Origin: Argentina anserina
Taxonomy: Eukaryota; Streptophyta; Magnoliopsida; Rosales; Rosaceae
Assembly: GCF_933775445.1 (NCBI RefSeq)
Contig: NC_065877.1
Coordinates: forward strand, 36,158,694 to 36,222,693
Direction: 5' to 3'
Length of the DNA: 64,000 nt
Every line of letters starts with the position of its first letter. The stretch's first letter is position 1. The notes under the pieces are model-generated. The model had not been told where the DNA came from. It saw only the letters and a list, made by a program, of their open reading frames with translations, and ran no database searches. A program made the translations under genes and the position numbers. Positions 62,424-64,000 of the stretch are shown here, piece after piece.

Positions 62424-63290
62424 GCTTCGGGGAATGAAACTGAATTCCCAAATTTTGTGCAAACGGTGGTAAACATACAAGCTCGGTAGGCCTCAAGGCA
62501 GGTGACCATGAAGCTACAGTAAGAATTTGTAAGCTGTCTACTGCTGAGATCAGATTGATCAACCTCAATTGGCTAATGAGTGTATTAACTAATTTGACCA
62601 TTAAGTTTAGTTGTTTGTATCAAGCTGTTTTTGCAAATGATGTATATACGCTTTGCTAATATGGCAGTAAAAAGCATCCCATAGGATTTTGGGGTACTAA
62701 AAAACCATTGTGGCAACCATTACATCATTGGCAATAGCAGATATGTGCCATATAAGTATTGTATTAAATTTGTATCCATATTTATCTTGAAACAATGGTA
62801 TTCTATATTGTAATATATAACTTCGTGTATCTGATTTCATATTAAGTTACATTTTTCAGGAACCAACTACATCTGGTGTCTTCCCTCTAATGTATTGCAT
62901 ATTGTACTTCTACTTTTGTTTAGCTTAACTAAATGTAATCACGGTGAAACAACTATCAAGTAGAGTTTGTTGTGTTATCTCTATATTGTAATAGGAGGAT
63001 GCTGTATTTTAGCAAGGCTCATAAAGCAAGACTCAAGAACAACATAATTGTGCTTTCATCTTTTCTCTATCCAATCCTTTTAGGAGAGGAGCTTACTCAA
63101 TGATTTAGGATACCTATCAATCTTAGGAAAAGGCTTCCAAGTCGCAGTTGGTGACCGACTTTGTAACATATATACAAGTCACTGGGGTTTAATATCAGAA
63201 CCTTCATCTTGTTTGTAGCTGAAGCAAAACTCCCTACACAAATCAATATTTGCGTTTGCCGTCGGTGAGTCTTCGTTTTCCAGAGCCAAG
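62424..63290. other. SOG1 3' flank and SF3b5 promoter side
   Basis: Same-strand spacer of 867 bp with the 3' end of the NAC gene and the 5' leader of the SF3b5 gene. No other feature seen. Confidence 0.6.
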
Positions 63291-63557
63291 ATGCAGGCCA
63301 GTGATAGGTTCAACATTAATTCCCAGCTAGAACACCTTCAAGCTAAGTACGTGGGAACAGACCATGCTGACTTGCATAAATATGAATGGGACGTGAATAT
63401 TCAGCGTGATAGTTATGCTTCCTATATCGGCCATTATCCGATTCTCTCCTATTTCGCTCTTGCTGACAATGAATCCATTGGCAGAGAACGCTACAACTTT
63501 ATGCAGAGAATGATTAAGACCCGCGGTCCTCCCCCACAAAGAGAAGAGGATGATTGA
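63291..63557 (+). CDS. Splicing factor 3b subunit 5 (SF3b10)
   Basis: Intronless 88 aa protein, the usual length for this highly conserved family. It starts MQASDRFNINSQLEHLQAKY and keeps RDSYASYIGHYPILSYFALA and ESIGRERYNFMQRMI. SF3b5 is a small subunit of the U2 snRNP SF3b complex; it packs against the SF3b1 HEAT solenoid and supports branch-site recognition in the nucleus. The acidic end REEDD is also typical. Confidence 0.97.
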   Translation: MQASDRFNINSQLEHLQAKYVGTDHADLHKYEWDVNIQRDSYASYIGHYPILSYFALADNESIGRERYNFMQRMIKTRGPPPQREEDD

Positions 63558-64000
63558 AAACATCCCCAATTGTCTGATATATGTACAATTGGGGATGTTG
63601 GTTGTGCAGGTCTAGTTTAAGATCAAGCTTTTGTTGCTTGTAGGTTGTAATTTTGATTTCCCAAGTCATAATTAAAGCACTCTAGCTACCTGGAAAGGGT
63701 TTAGTTATATTATGATCATAATTGTGAACATGAGTTCATCTATAATAACCAGATATTTGAAGAAAATTTGACATCTAATGTACTTTCATTCCAAGTCTCT
63801 TGCTGTTTCATGGTTTGTGTTATGAGTATATGTCTGAATGGTCTGGTTGTATGAAGCTTTGTAAACTCATGTTCTCTTTATTTGCTAGTTGATTCCGACA
63901 ATATGTTAAACATGCCACATTGAAACTCCTGGAGTAGTTTATGGCATACCGACCAAACAAAATGGCTCAAGGTATTGGGGACCAATGAAAGGTTGAAGCC
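63558..64000. other. Right-edge 3' flank
   Basis: The 3' UTR of SF3b5 and spacer. An 11-base inverted repeat, CATCCCCAATT and AATTGGGGATG, at 63561-63597 just after the stop codon could form a hairpin in the 3' UTR. No other gene seen. Confidence 0.5.

Noticed and set aside
1..64000. CRISPR arrays, operons or prokaryotic genes
   Set aside because: No regularly spaced repeats and no uninterrupted bacterial-type gene strings; all supported genes are intron-bearing plant genes or short eukaryotic ones.

Overview
This is plant nuclear DNA from a dicot. The genes are broken by many short AT-rich GT-AG introns, the spacers are AT-rich, and plant-type transposon debris is abundant. The proteins (plant gp210, a D6PK-like AGC kinase, a SOG1-type NAC factor, an ATN1-like Raf kinase) read as core eudicot. 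The Rosaceae are my best guess from overall resemblance, but nothing in the window proves it. There are no prokaryotic, organellar or CRISPR features.

Layout. 451-2488 (-): a Core-2/I-branching glycosyltransferase, 5' part only. 4690-8300 (-): a decayed Ty3/gypsy retrotransposon, with a CACTA-like terminus beside it ending at 8622. 8950-10080: three diverged copies of a ~185 bp repeat. 11161-22730 (+): the nucleoporin gp210 gene, 21 coding exons for 1,955 aa, with two related foldback MITEs in its introns. 23183-23716: a solo LTR. 25119-27309 (+): a two-RRM glycine-rich RNA-binding protein. 29053-29698 (+): a small heavy-metal-associated domain protein. 33256-33777: a 522 bp element between perfect 9 bp direct repeats. 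33895-36179 (+): a small conserved, probably plastid protein. 39182-41729 (+): an AGC VIII (D6PK/PVPK-like) kinase. 42975-45586 (+): a sucrase/ferredoxin-like (Apd1/AIM32) protein. 46341-47511 (-): an ARM-repeat protein, head to head with a TMEM245/AI-2E-like membrane protein at 48065-50497 (+). 51950-53840 (-): a truncated Ty1/copia element. 54511-54790 (+): an RRP8 methyltransferase pseudogene. 55463-55873: a foldback MITE. 56321-58448 (+): an ATN1-like kinase. 58788-58859 (-): a tRNA-Asp-like relic. 59677-62423 (+): a SOG1-type NAC factor. 63291-63557 (+): intronless SF3b5.

The genes form no pathway cluster; they are unrelated housekeeping and signalling genes, as is normal in a plant chromosome arm. 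The notable points are the splicing of individual genes (a frame-forced GC-AG intron in the TMEM245-like gene, an 8-nt first coding exon in SOG1), the five C-terminal SQ motifs of the SOG1-type protein, and the transposon structures, several with target duplications readable directly. Exon boundaries were derived by hand from splice sites, reading frame and family resemblance. I found no convincing wholly new system.
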